NCBI RefSeq assembly: GCF_040436345.1
Contig: NC_133221.1
Location: forward strand, 2,049,618-2,113,617
Direction of reading: 5' to 3'
Origin: Pagrus major
Taxonomy: Eukaryota; Chordata; Actinopteri; Spariformes; Sparidae
Length of the DNA stretch: 64,000 nt
Part shown: positions 44,752 through 54,700 of the stretch, piece after piece
Numbering within the stretch: the stretch's first letter is position 1
How the letters are laid out: each line of letters opens with the position of its first letter
Program-made: the position numbers and the translations under genes
Notes under the pieces: model-generated
Seen by the model: only the letters and a program-made list of their open reading frames with translations
Database searches by the model: none
Told to the model about the DNA's origin: nothing

Positions 44752-45425
44752 CAGGTCGCTGCCCCAACCATCCGGTGTTGTGCCCACTTCACACGGGGCA
44801 CCATTATGTAGTGCTTCATGCAACGGTAATAGGGAGTTTTGGGTTAAATTTGGCTATCAATAATAATTAATGATTATCAGGGATAATCATTAATTATGAT
44901 TAATAATAAGATCCAATTTACATAAGATCACCTTGCGGCACCACCCTTGAAGAAGAGAAAAGATAGCCAATTCACTAACGTCGAATTAGCCGTCTAGGAG
45001 AGCAAACTACCAATAACCTGACCTGAGATCGCAATAACACTCAAACAGTGGACATACATAAATTGAAGATATATGCATTACATCAACCAGAGTTTAAAGT
45101 CATGTGCTTAGCCATGCTATGCTATGCTATCTAAGCCCAGTTCAATGTTACCAGTCTTTGAAGAAAAGGTGCTGGTGGTTGCAGGAGAACGTTGGGATTC
45201 CAATGTTGAAAGCTGTTCTTGCTGTGCAAGGACTGATGAAAGTCGGCAGAGGAGGAAACAGTTCGGGAAGAAGGCATGATGGGTTCAGGGTCTGAGGGTG
45301 ACGAATCCGGGGAGTAGAGCCAGTATAGGGCATCAGGCTTGCCATTTCAGGGGGCCAGGGTGGTAAGAGAGGGTATAGTTGAATCGGCTCAAGTAGAGGG
45401 ACTAGCGGGCCTACCTGGATTGAAT
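44752..45425 (-). mobile_element. Ty3/gypsy-related fragment 2
   Basis: Matches 31081-31260 and 31660-32095 of fragment 1 with an internal deletion of about 400 bp that removes the TG microsatellite. It carries 28 extra bases near 44811. The minus strand encodes the same RNase H end. Confidence 0.7.
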
Positions 45426-45579
45426 TGGCATGGGCCACTCCTTCAGCCTCTGTTTGAGCTGATAAAACCTCCTCAGCATTATCACTCACATAGAGATATT
45501 ACATTCTGCATTGTTCTTTATATTTTCCTCTATTTCAGGAGTGCTCTGCATCACATTTATATATTCACATGTTTTGTTC

Positions 45580-45890
45580 CCTAAGATGGCGTCGCCCTGT
45601 TGGCCTGCTGTCCTTTCTGACTTTCTCCTCCTCTTTCTTCTGTTGTAAAGGCTCTGGCTTTTCTAAAACTGATAGTAAAGTTTGTGCTGAGCGTCGACTC
45701 TTAACGAGTCACAGTTGTGCCTCAGTCAGGCCTGCAGAGTGGCACGACTACACTCTTTAATCCTGCACATATGTACGTGCACAGCTTCCTACACAATGCT
45801 CAGGTCATGTCATGTTTATCTGTTTCCTACCTCTTCACACTGTTTCTTGTTCTGCTGAGTTTTCCCTCGGGGGATCAACAAAGTCTGATT
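45580..45890 (+). mobile_element. Internally deleted LINE-like fragment
   Basis: It begins AAGATGGCGTCGCCCTG and ends TTTTCCCTCGGGGGATCAAC followed by AAAGT, both familiar from ends of fish non-LTR elements. The short hydrophobic frame after the ATG ends in TAA and does not look like a real leader exon. Confidence 0.4.
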
Positions 45891-46055
45891 TTATTTGAAT
45901 TTGTTCTGTTTGTGTATAAAATTAGAAAGGTCCAACATGATTTACCTCCTTCAACATTTGTTCCAACACGGCAGGGTCGTTGAGATCCAGAGAGGAGTCC
46001 TTTCTCTCCAGACGCACTTTGATCACTTGCCTTGTAGTCGTAGGGACTGTGAAAA

Positions 46056-46530
46056 AATATGTTCATATAAATATTGACTCATCAGTCTGAACAATGACAG
46101 GGAACATGTGGCTCTGTCCTCCATCTGTGGCATCTGTTTGCTAACTTTACAGATACTTTCATGTCAATGATAAACATCAGGAGTGTTTACATTTTATTTT
46201 CTGCACATAACTTTATGTTTTGTGTTGTTTCTGTTACATTATCATTGAGGACATTTGATGCTAAATTATACCAAAATCTGAAAATAAATACAAGTTGAAT
46301 CAAAAGTTAACACTGGTAGGCTGTAGCAAACGAACGGTCTCTTCCGGCCACAGGGAACGTCCCTCCATTTTCCATCTCTGCCCAAGTCTGCTTCCACACA
46401 ATCCTCCATGTTACCATGGTTATCAGGTTGACCTTGATCCCAATACCTAAATGAGGAGTTACGTCCATCCGACCACTTCCAGGAGTCTCTGAAAAGGCCG
46501 ATCCAGAAGTGTTCTTCTCTGGGTACCAAC
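46056..46530 (-). pseudogene. Inverted copy of a C-type lectin half-domain
   Basis: The minus strand matches 55085-55558 of the lectin gene, exon and following intron. It encodes WIGLFRDSWKWSDGRNSSFR, YWDQGQPDN and FVCYS, with a QPD sugar-binding motif (galactose type) where the functional copy has EPN (mannose type). The donor after FVCYSL is lost (CCAGTG in place of GTGAGTG) and the first half of the domain is missing, so it is treated as a pseudogene fragment. The open frame extends to 46559. Confidence 0.75.
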
Positions 46531-46765
46531 TCCTTTATGGAGGACAGGCACTGCCACAATCAAAAACAAATAAATTAATAAATAAATGGCTCAATAAATA
46601 AATTATTATCCCATTAAATGCACCAAAAATAATATTAAAATTAAACGTAGGCATTAATTACTTTATTAAATCTGACATTTGCTTTTGTAGTCTTAAACAG
46701 TCTTGTATTTTTAAATGTCTTTATTTGTATTTTCAGTCTTTATTACTGTATTTCCACAAACTTGT

Positions 46766-47046
46766 TACCTCCACCGAGAGTTATGTTTTTAAATAACCTG
46801 TTCGTTGGTTGGTCTGTTGGTTTGTCAGCAGGATTACACAAAAACTACAGAACTGATTTCCACCAAACTTGGATGGAGGACGGGTCTCTGCTCAGAATAG
46901 ACCCCAGTAACTTTAATTTATCTTTAAATTCATTGAATTTCTCAGCGAATAACGAATCAATCAGGAGCATTTTGTTGGCTGGTACCTCTGAGTGAGCACA
47001 ATCTGATGTGAATAAAAGGGACTGTCGGGCTTTGGCGGAGGTCCTC
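46766..47046 (+). mobile_element. Dispersed vertebrate repeat (CCTCCACCGAG...GGCGGAGGTC)
   Basis: Contains GGATTACACAAAAACTACAG, TTCCACCAAACTTGG and GGCTTTGGCGGAGGTC, a combination seen in a very common fish repeat with complementary ends. Family name not assigned. Confidence 0.6.
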
Positions 47047-47690
47047 TGGAAACTCTGCAATAAAAGGTAATATTTTGTTAGGTTTAAAAACAGATGTCTT
47101 ACATAAAGACTGCATAAAGAAAATATATGGCCGAGGTTCATCTTTCCTCTTTATTTTGATGGTGTCAACTGTACATCCACAGATGAACAGTGTATTAATT
47201 GTAGCTTTAGTTTTTACTCACTAATAATAGGGATACATGACATTAATTATATTATTTAGAATATTTCTTTACTTTGCAGTCTGTCTGCATGCACAAACAC
47301 TGCTGGTAACATTTGTGAACACAGACCACACTACAGTTTAATACATCAAAATTAATATCAAAACACCCCTCAGCCTTACTTATATGACTGGGCAGGGTCC
47401 AGTTAACTCACTTCTAGCATAACTGTAGGTATTTCACAGACTTAGATGGACAAATATTAAAATGACGTGCAAAACAGCTGATAATAACAAACGAGTGACG
47501 TTAGCATAACGTTACAACAGCTGTTTAGCTACAACACTGCAACTTTACCTGCAAACAAAATAGCATTGTTAGCATTGGCTATGTTCTGAAGTTAACAGCT
47601 AACTACGTTCCTGGCAGGTCAACAGATTTAAACAGTGTTAGGTTGGAGACGTTTGGTGGATAAGGTGAACAAAAAACAAGTTTGACTTAC

Positions 47691-47960
47691 CGGTACTTCA
47701 TGACGACTGCAGTCCAGCTGCTCAGTCTCCGTCTCAACACGGTGTGTTTACTTTGAAAATCCCGGTGATTATCTCTCTCAGTTGTGGGAAAGTGGCGGAA
47801 ATATCACTGTATAACAGTTATGAATTATCTAAATTATTTAGGCTTTTTGTTGTTAGGTTGTATCTATTTCATTTCGCTCTCCTTAAACTGACAGCTGCGG
47901 CCAACACGCTTCAAAACGCACAACTTTTACTTTGAAGGCCGTTTCCACCACTCGACTTCC
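47691..47960 (-). promoter_or_regulatory. Possible orphan promoter and first coding exon, minus strand
   Basis: On the minus strand a short ATG exon encoding MKYR (47701-47691) runs into a strong donor GTAAGT (47690-47685). Its upstream side is relatively GC-rich and the following intron has GTTAGC/GCTAAC motifs typical of teleost promoter-proximal DNA. No downstream exon was found, so this may be the stump of a broken gene. Confidence 0.3.
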
Positions 47961-48120
47961 TTTTTCAATGTTCATTGTACAAGTTGGATAAAGAAACAAG
48001 CTGCGTTACACGTCTTACACAATGAAATAGGAAATACCCCCAAAATGTGATGTTTCATTATACAACGTAAACAATGCAGATTCATTATACTTCATGCACG
48101 GACCCGTTTTAGGTCACTTC

Positions 48121-48460
48121 CGTTGTGGCTTTTGTATTTGTGTTGTGGCTTTTGTATTCGTGTTGTGGCTTTTGTATTCGTGTTGTGGCTTTTGTATTCG
48201 TGTTGTGGCTTTTGTATTCGTGTTGTGACTTTTGTATTCGTGTTGTGACTTTTGTATTTGTGTTGTGGCTTTTGTATTCGTGTTGTGACTTTTGTATTTG
48301 TGTTGTGACTTTTGTATTTGTGTTGTGACTTTTGTATTCGTGTTGTGGCTTTTGTATTTGTGTTGTGACTTTTGTATTCGTGTTGTGGCTTTTGTATTCG
48401 TGTTGTGGCTTTTGTATTCGTGTTGTGACTTTTGTATTTGTGTTGTGGCTTTTGTATTTG
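48121..48460. repeat. Minisatellite: 17 copies of a 20-bp unit
   Basis: Seventeen contiguous units of TGTTGTGGCTTTTGTATTCG. Two positions vary independently (GGCT or GACT; ATTCG or ATTTG). The long frames on both strands here exist only because the repeat has no stop in several frames. Confidence 0.97.
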
Positions 48461-49854
48461 GCCTGACACCTCTGGGCCACCGTAGAAACGAGAGGAGAGT
48501 TACTTTTCAAAATAAAACAGGAAATTCACGAGACAGAAAACCCCAGGACAAGACCCCCCTCACTGTGGTGTGACAGTGAGCTGTTTGTTCAGAACTTTTC
48601 TTTATCTTTGTAGGTATTAAAGAAGGTTAATGAGGCTTAATTAGTAACCAGAAGAAAGATATTTTCTGCACGACTCGACGAGCGCTTATTTGCCGATCAG
48701 GCTCCTCAGTCTCTTACTGTTTACACTGTGCTGAATAGGTTGTTAAGTCAAGAACCAGGAGCCTTTGTTCAAAAACATCCCAGCAGGAAGTTCACGAGCA
48801 TTACATAAACATCGTGTAAAGTCACTAAAATACGCCCAGCTGCAGCAGTGAAGGGATGAACACATACATGCATCAATAATTACAGTCCAGTAACATAATA
48901 CAGTGTGAATTATTCTGAAATGGATCATTCTGCATAATAATTGTATTTACTTGTGGGACTGTTCAAACTCAGCGTCCGGCTAGTTCGTCAAACAATACAA
49001 ACACAGCTGAGCAAACATGACGATGCACTTACATTGAGGCGTTTGCCTGTCTTTCACCGTTAGAAAGCTCAGATTCTCATGATTCTATTCGTGCAAACCA
49101 TTTCAACATAAGACCACATCAGGACGGTACAACAAACAAACAAACAAACAAACAAACAAACTAGCATGTACACAGTTTTGTCAACTCATCAATAAAGTGT
49201 CTGTGTGTTTCAGAAGTGCATCAAACTCCAACAAAACTGTTTTCTCTTATTCTAAAATGTCCACTGGATCCATTTCAGTAACATATTCAGTCCAACACAG
49301 AATTTCATCATTAAATGTTGACAAAACAGCAAAAAACTGAGATCACGGATGCTTTTATCTGTAAAAAGAGACTCCTCATTTCACAGCAGACTCCATCATC
49401 CCTCTACACCAGAGATCCTGAGCTGGCCGCCGTTTGATTGACAGCTCATTCGAGCAGATAGGAGCTTCTGTGCCCGCCCTAGAGCCGATTACAGCCAATG
49501 AGTGAATGTGTAGACCAGTGACCCACTCTCTCGTCTTCCTCCTCTCTCCTGAGCCACTTACACACCAGCCTCCGGATGATTGGCGCATCATGTAGCCAAT
49601 GAGATTTCAGATCCAGTAATAATATAGTTTATATCAGCTTTGACAGCCCTAAACTAGCTGTATGTGCTCTTTGAATAGTCTGTTTTTCCACCTCAGCTCT
49701 TGTCTTTGACTATTTCATCAGCACAAAGTTAGTGTAAATAAGGAAATACAGAACAGGAATGAGTTGCTGCTTCTGTTAGTCTCAGACAGTTGGGTTGGGT
49801 TAGTAAGTGCAAATATTTTGAGGAAACAAGATATCCAGAATAGACGACAATTTG
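48461..49854. other. Intergenic or intronic, nothing recognised
   Basis: Contains a (CAAA)n tract at 49130-49161 and two CCAATGAG motifs near 49496 and 49596. I searched it for a lectin signal-peptide exon and saw none. Confidence 0.5.
49130..49161. repeat. Microsatellite (CAAA)n
   Basis: About seven and a half units. Confidence 0.9.
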
Positions 49855-51219
49855 TCACTTAGAGTTCAGCAGTGTGATGGGGGGGGAAAAGCTGTTATAG
49901 AGCCTTGTGGTCCTGCACCGAATCTTGCAGAACCTCTTTCCAGAGGCCAGCAAGGAAAACAGTCCATGGTGAGGGTGGGAGGAGTCTGTGATAATATTCC
50001 CAGCTCAGGACATGCAGCACTTGGGAGCAATGTCCTGAATGGAGGGGAGAGAAGTCCCAATGATCTTCTCCGCTGTCCTCATCACTCTCCTCACATTCCT
50101 CTAGTCAGAGGCTTTGCAGCTTCCACACCACATGGAGATGCAGCTGGTCAGGATGCTCTCTATGGTGCTCCTGTAGAAGGTAGTGAGGATGGGCGGGGGC
50201 AGGAGGACTCTCTTCATCCTTCGCAGGAAGTGCAGACGCTGCTGTGCCTTCTTGACCAGTGTTGCAGTGTTCACAGACCAGGTGAGGTTGTCTGTGATGT
50301 GCACCCCCAGGAACTTGGTGCTGCTGACCACCTCCACAGCCGAGTTGTTGATGAGAAGTGGAGCGTGGCTGGGCTGCTTCTTCCTGAAGACGACAATTAT
50401 CTCTTTGGTTTTGTCCACGTTCAGGATCAAGTTGTTTTTGCTACACCAGCCCACCAGCTGCTCCACCTCCTCCCTGTAAGCCAGGTCGTGGTCATCCCTG
50501 ATGAGGCCCACCACTGTTGTGTCGTCCGCAAACTTCACAATGTGGTTGGTGGTAGCCCTTGGGACGCAGTCGTGAGTCATCGGGGGAGTGAACAGCAGGG
50601 GGCTCAGGACACAGCCTTGAGGGGAGCCTGTGTTGAGGGTGATGACACTGGAGGTATTCTGACCGACCCGCACTGACTGTGGTCTCTCAGTGAGGAAGTC
50701 CAGCAGCCAGTTGCACAGGGGGGTGCTGAAGCCCAGGGGTTCCAGTTTGTCTACCAGATGCTGTGGAATGATGGTATTAAACGCTGAACTGAAGTCCAGG
50801 AACAGCATCCGAACATGAGTGTTTTTCTCCTCCAGGTGTGCAAGGCTCAAGTGAAGAGCGGTGGAGATGGCATCCTCAGTGGAGCGGTTTGGCCGCTAGG
50901 CAAACTGGAAGGGGTCAAATGTGGCAGGGAGACTGGAGGTGATGTGCTCCTTTACCAGCCTTCGAAGCAGTGCGATGGGCCGGTAGTCATTGAGTGATGA
51001 GATTTGAGGTTTCTTTGGCACTGGGATGATGGAGGCAGTTTTGAAACATAATGGGACTTTGGCTTGATCCAGTGAGGTGTTAAAAATGTCTGTTAGGACA
51101 CAAGCCAGCTGATCTGCACATTCCCTGAGCACCCGCCCAGGTAAGTTGTTACTGGGACGTCCCAGAGAACCACTGGTGTAATATATAACTATGTATTGTA
51201 TTGTATTTCGGGTTGTCAT
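49855..51219 (-). mobile_element. Non-LTR retrotransposon fragment (Jockey/L2-like RT)
   Basis: Minus-strand pieces in order: [33 protein letters not shown], the core [19 protein letters not shown] (open frame 50850-50101), [12 protein letters not shown], the catalytic [24 protein letters not shown], and the C-terminal SLPSIQDI and LFSLLASGKRF. Stops occur near 50898 and 50100 and a frameshift near 50590, and the 5' end is missing, so it is dead. It lies 330 bp upstream of the first lectin exon and may have displaced the gene's 5' end. Confidence 0.9.
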
Positions 51220-51552
51220 GTGTCTTTAGACAAAAATCTTCATCTGAATAACAATTAAATGTACTGCAGTAAAAGTCTGATATTACAGTGAAATGTAATG
51301 GAGTATAAATATAAAGTTACATAAACAGAAATACTCCAAATTGTCCTTAAAGTGTCATCAGACACCCCCAACCCTGTCACTAGTTTAAGTACAGTACTTA
51401 AGTAAATGACTTTGTTACATTCCACAGCTGATTTTACTGACAGAGACAACGACACACCTGAATACACTGAAATGCAACGTGACAAAGTCCAGATGATTCA
51501 TAGAAGTCATGTTTCACCCAAATGTCACCAGTATGCATGTCTGTCACTACAG

Positions 51553-51728
51553 GGCTGAGTGCTGTCTCATCACATGTCCCTCGTCAGCACCATTTTGTTT
51601 CTGACCTGAAGACCATGACTGAAGCTCAGAGGTACTGCAGAGAGAAATACACTGACCTGGCAACTATAGACAACATGGAGGACGTGAGGATCCTGATCGA
51701 CACCGTAGATAAAAGCAAAGTGTCCAAT
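51553..51728 (+). CDS. Lectin exon: first half of CTLD1
   Basis: It encodes PRQHHFVSDLKTMTEAQRYC and REKYTDLATIDNMEDVRIL, the standard start of fish mannose-receptor-like lectins. Acceptor CTACAG, donor GTGAGT, phase 1 in and phase 0 out. The in-frame ATG upstream at 51522 gives no hydrophobic leader. Confidence 0.88.
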
Positions 51729-54700
51729 GTGAGTTCACTGATGTCTTTCTTTAGTCTCAAAGCCATTTTTGACAAACATGTAAATGACACGCAGGTTGAA
51801 GTTTTGCACTTCCACATTGGTGTAAAGTCAGTAGATACATTTTGAAGTAACATTTTGAGGTACTGTACTTGTACTTGGGTATTTCCATTTAATGCCACTC
51901 TGTACTTCTACTCCACTACTTCTCAGAAGGACATTGTAAGCAGCACTTTAATCTGGTGTCTGATTAAGGTGCAGCTTGAATCTAAACTACTCCTACCTCT
52001 ACCTCTAGAAAATGCCTCATATTTATTTGTTTACAATATGAAATGTACTCATAGACTATATGTCTACATATGTCTATATATGTATACAACGCTCTTTCCA
52101 AAGAAGTTGGGACGTTGTGTAAAATACAAATTAAACAGAATCGGGGAATGTGATAATCTGCTGATCCTTTTTGACATAAACTCAATTTAAAACAGTACAA
52201 AGACAATTTATTTATTTCATGTTCAACTTCACTGATTTGTGTAAATATATGTCTATTCTGAAGCGACGCGTTTCAAACAAATTGTGACGGGGCAACAAAA
52301 GCCTGAAAGTTGTTGTGTTGGAAGCTTCCACAGGTAAACAGGTTCATCGGTAACAGGTGATCGTATCATAATCGGGTATGAAAGGGGCGTCCTCCAAAGG
52401 CTCAGTCGTTCACAAGCAAGGATGGGGCGAGGTCGTCAAACACATGATTGTATAAATGATTTTACTACATGAGCTCAGGAGCAGCAGGACTGAAGTCAGT
52501 TCTTTGCAAATGTTTGCATTGTGTCTTTATTCTACACAGCGTCCCAACTCTTTTAGAATCGGTCTGTGAAGTGTTTTTAATATAAAACTCCCTCGTTGTG
52601 TTTCACCAGACTGAGTGTTCCTGTTGAGCTGCAGTGGATGGAAACAAAAGGAGGGAATGTTGTATTAGAAAGCCTGTCACTTTGGAGGATATGAACTGGA
52701 TCTGTGTCACTCAGACTGCTGAAGCCTCAGATTAACTTTTGAGTGTATATTGTGTTGCCGTGTAATAAATGTGAGGCTAAAGAAAGATATATTAAAATAT
52801 TGCTTTCAGGAGGTCTGGATTGGGCTGTATGATGACGTGAACAGCTGGAGGTGGTCACTGTCACACACCAGTTTCTACAAAGACGGGGAGACTGAGTTCA
52901 GACAGTGGGGGACTGGACAACCAAACAACTATAAAAGTATAGAGCACTGCACAGTGATGTATGATGGTGGACGATGGCATGACTACCCTTGTGAAAATCG
53001 CGTTCGGGCGGTCTGCATGGATGTCAGAGGTGAGAATATTCAGTGAAGTTTAAAACACACCAGTTCAGGTTCTTGAGCTCTTGTAGTGTCTGAGTGTTTC
53101 TTTTACCTCCTGAGCTCTGAGTGACAGGACAGGATGGGACAGGATCAAATGCTTTCCTTTAAGTATATTTGGGAAGGAGACAATGTAGAGGTCTCATGTT
53201 CAGGATAACAACACATTAATTCTGTAGTGTGCTTCAGAGAATAGCTGAAGGAAGAGGCCCACACCAAGGACTGAGGAATTCAGAGGTTCAGTGTATACAT
53301 TTCCATCTAAGGATAGGAAGAGGTTCAGGGTTGATTTAATGTACACATTTCCATTTAAGTATATAGAGACTAACATCAACATAGTCACGCACACACCTCC
53401 ATGCACACATATTCCCTTGAGAGAGAGATGTTATGCAGACCCATCCTTTTCTAATAGGATAGATGGGCCCTCAGTTCCCCAAAAAGGAAACAATTAGAGA
53501 AACAGGCGGGCCTGAGCGAATAGACTCTAAAAAGACACACACACCAGAGAACGGGGGTGATTTTGGTTGATCTCCTAAGACTGATGGTCAGAGAGGAGTT
53601 CTGATAGAGCAGAGGGCAAAGTATTTTGGGCATCACTTTGCCAAGATTTGAGAATACCAGGGAGTGCACACTCTGGTTCGGACGCTGGCTTGAAATCTGT
53701 TTCAATAAAGATTGCTCTGTCAAATCCACCCAGCCTTGCCTCCGCAGAATCTCTTATCAACATACTACACGCCGACACCTTTCGAGGACGACAGCCCATA
53801 CACTTCACTCTCCCTCATTATTTGGGCCGATACAGGATCAGTCAGTCAAACTTTATTTACAGCACCTTCCATCAAAGTTAGTACAATTCAAAGAGCTTTA
53901 CAGACGACTTACAAGCCAATAAGGCAGCAATTAATATTGATGATTTGACAGCGATGCAGATGAGAATGAGAAAAAGAAGCTTGTCAGTGATGAATGACTT
54001 GTTTGGGTGGAGCAGATAGAAGAGCATTGTAATAGTCCATCCTGCTGGATTTAAAAACATGCTGCAGTCTCTGAGTCACTCAGACGGAGACGTGGCCGCA
54101 ATTTAGCTGTTTCAGATAATAAAAGGCAGATCTGGCTCCACACCCCACATGAAAGCAACTGAGTACATGTACTCTATTACTACGCTACTTTATTTACTGT
54201 GTAACTTTATAACTCCACTGGATCTCAGAGGGAAAATGATGTATTCTTGAATTGACTTCATTTACTCAACAGCTGTAGTTACTTGTTACTGTTCAGATTA
54301 ATATAAACATTAAAAAACATAGGAGAAGCTTATAAAATACAACACATTGTTATATATTGAACTAGTTCCCAACCTTCTTGTTTCTTTGTGCTGGTGACCT
54401 CTGACACAAAGCTCTGTCTACTGGAGCTTCTTGTCATGTTTCACATGTTCATGTGTTGTTAGTTCCACCAAAGAAACATTTCCCCACTAAACTTCTCACA
54501 TGGTGAAGTCCAAAGAAGTCAGATGATCCAATGTTTTATGTGAAAGCAAATATTGGAGGAAAGTTAAAGAAAAGAAAAACTGAAGACAGATTTGTGCATC
54601 AGAACTTTTTTCTTTTCTTTCCTCTCCCATCAACCATCTGACGAGCCCTCAGATGTATCTGGTGACCCTTCAGAGGGGCCCGTATGTTTGTGTTTCAGAA

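Noticed and set aside
45585..45650. ATG at 45585 with hydrophobic codons as a leader exon for the lectin
   Set aside because: The frame meets TAA after 20 codons before any donor, and the surrounding sequence looks like a LINE-derived fragment.
48121..48460. Direct repeats resembling a CRISPR array
   Set aside because: Units are contiguous with no unique spacers, in a vertebrate genome.
48109..48510. Long open frames on both strands over the minisatellite
   Set aside because: They arise because the 20-bp unit lacks stops in several frames. The predicted protein is a mere translation of the repeat.
51522..51552. ATG at 51522 as the lectin start codon
   Set aside because: The resulting N-terminus (MSPVCMSVTT) is not a signal peptide, and the sequence directly before 51553 is a good splice acceptor.
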